Assembly: GCF_033063295.1 (NCBI RefSeq)
Contig: NZ_JAWJZH010000001.1
Location: 930,001-994,000 of the forward strand
DNA from: Nitrosomonas sp. Is35
GTDB lineage: Bacteria; Pseudomonadota; Gammaproteobacteria; Burkholderiales; Nitrosomonadaceae
Length of the DNA stretch: 64,000 nt
Reading direction: 5' to 3'
Shown piece by piece: positions 63,984-64,000 of this stretch. Made by a program: the position numbers and the translations under genes. The notes beneath the pieces are model-generated. The model made no database searches and was not told the origin of the DNA. It saw nothing but the letters and a program-made list of their open reading frames with translations. Every line of letters starts with the position of its first letter. Position 1 is the first letter of the stretch.

Positions 63984-64000
63984 ACCGATGCCAATTCCTG

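Overview
The window is chromosomal DNA of a betaproteobacterium. The rpe-gph-trpE order, cytochrome c4, glutathione-linked formaldehyde oxidation, a formate-tetrahydrofolate ligase and exosortase-A accessory genes point towards the Nitrosomonadales, and a Nitrosomonas-like ammonia oxidiser is my best guess. That guess comes from protein character and gene order; no 16S rRNA or amo gene is present to settle it.

Layout. 1-10.9 kb is ordinary housekeeping: trpE (cut by the window edge), gph and rpe; apaG; an RsmI-like methyltransferase; glyoxalase I and rubredoxin; thiD-thiE-hemL; cytochrome c4; a SPOR protein; map; rph-rdgB. 10.9-18.3 kb holds one-carbon genes (fhs, fghA, adhC, a tyrosine phosphatase) split by a small accessory block: a YefM/YoeB toxin-antitoxin pair and an Mrr-type restriction gene. 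An intact IS256-family element has inserted into the 3' end of the Mrr gene. 18.5-22 kb is an ECF sigma / anti-sigma / subtilase operon plus a TorF-type porin. 22.7-25.2 kb has a small unknown protein, an L,D-transpeptidase, tadA and prmB. 25.5-29.9 kb encodes a soluble six-PAS chemoreceptor followed by a triple-CheW protein. 29.9-39.3 kb has rluB, ybaB, dnaX, the 4.5S SRP RNA, an HD-GYP protein, a TM0106-type nuclease, aroG and a threonine catabolic pair. 39.4-40.9 kb has two lipoproteins and a TIGR04073-type exported protein.

41.2-47.1 kb is an accessory island: a possible folded RNA, a probable truncated ORF, a type III restriction-modification pair and a decayed P4-type integrase lying against tRNA-Glu. 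The tRNA-Ala/tRNA-Glu unit has its own promoter and terminator beside gltX. 49-53 kb carries three exosortase-A accessory genes (acyl-CoA ligase, PLP decarboxylase, acyltransferase), the last preceded by a tiny coupled leader ORF. 53-57.8 kb is a three-gene set of a PstS-like periplasmic protein, an outer-membrane barrel and a membrane GGDEF-EAL protein. 57.8-64 kb holds a Lon-related protease, a secreted RNase T2, an RTX metalloprotease and an ABC-2 permease.

How parts fit together. AdhC and FghA turn S-hydroxymethylglutathione into formate, and Fhs can load formate onto tetrahydrofolate. The exosortase accessory genes and the TIGR04073 protein imply a PEP-CTERM sorting system whose core exosortase is outside the window. 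Several envelope-signalling modules (sigma/anti-sigma/protease, PAS-receptor/CheW, binding protein/barrel/c-di-GMP enzyme, HD-GYP) suggest heavy investment in surface and biofilm control. The observations I rate highest are the reconstructable IS insertion in the Mrr gene, the protease-prodomain-like segment in the anti-sigma factor, the PAS-receptor/triple-CheW pair, the pseudoknot-like element near 41.2 kb and the leader peptide in front of the acyltransferase.
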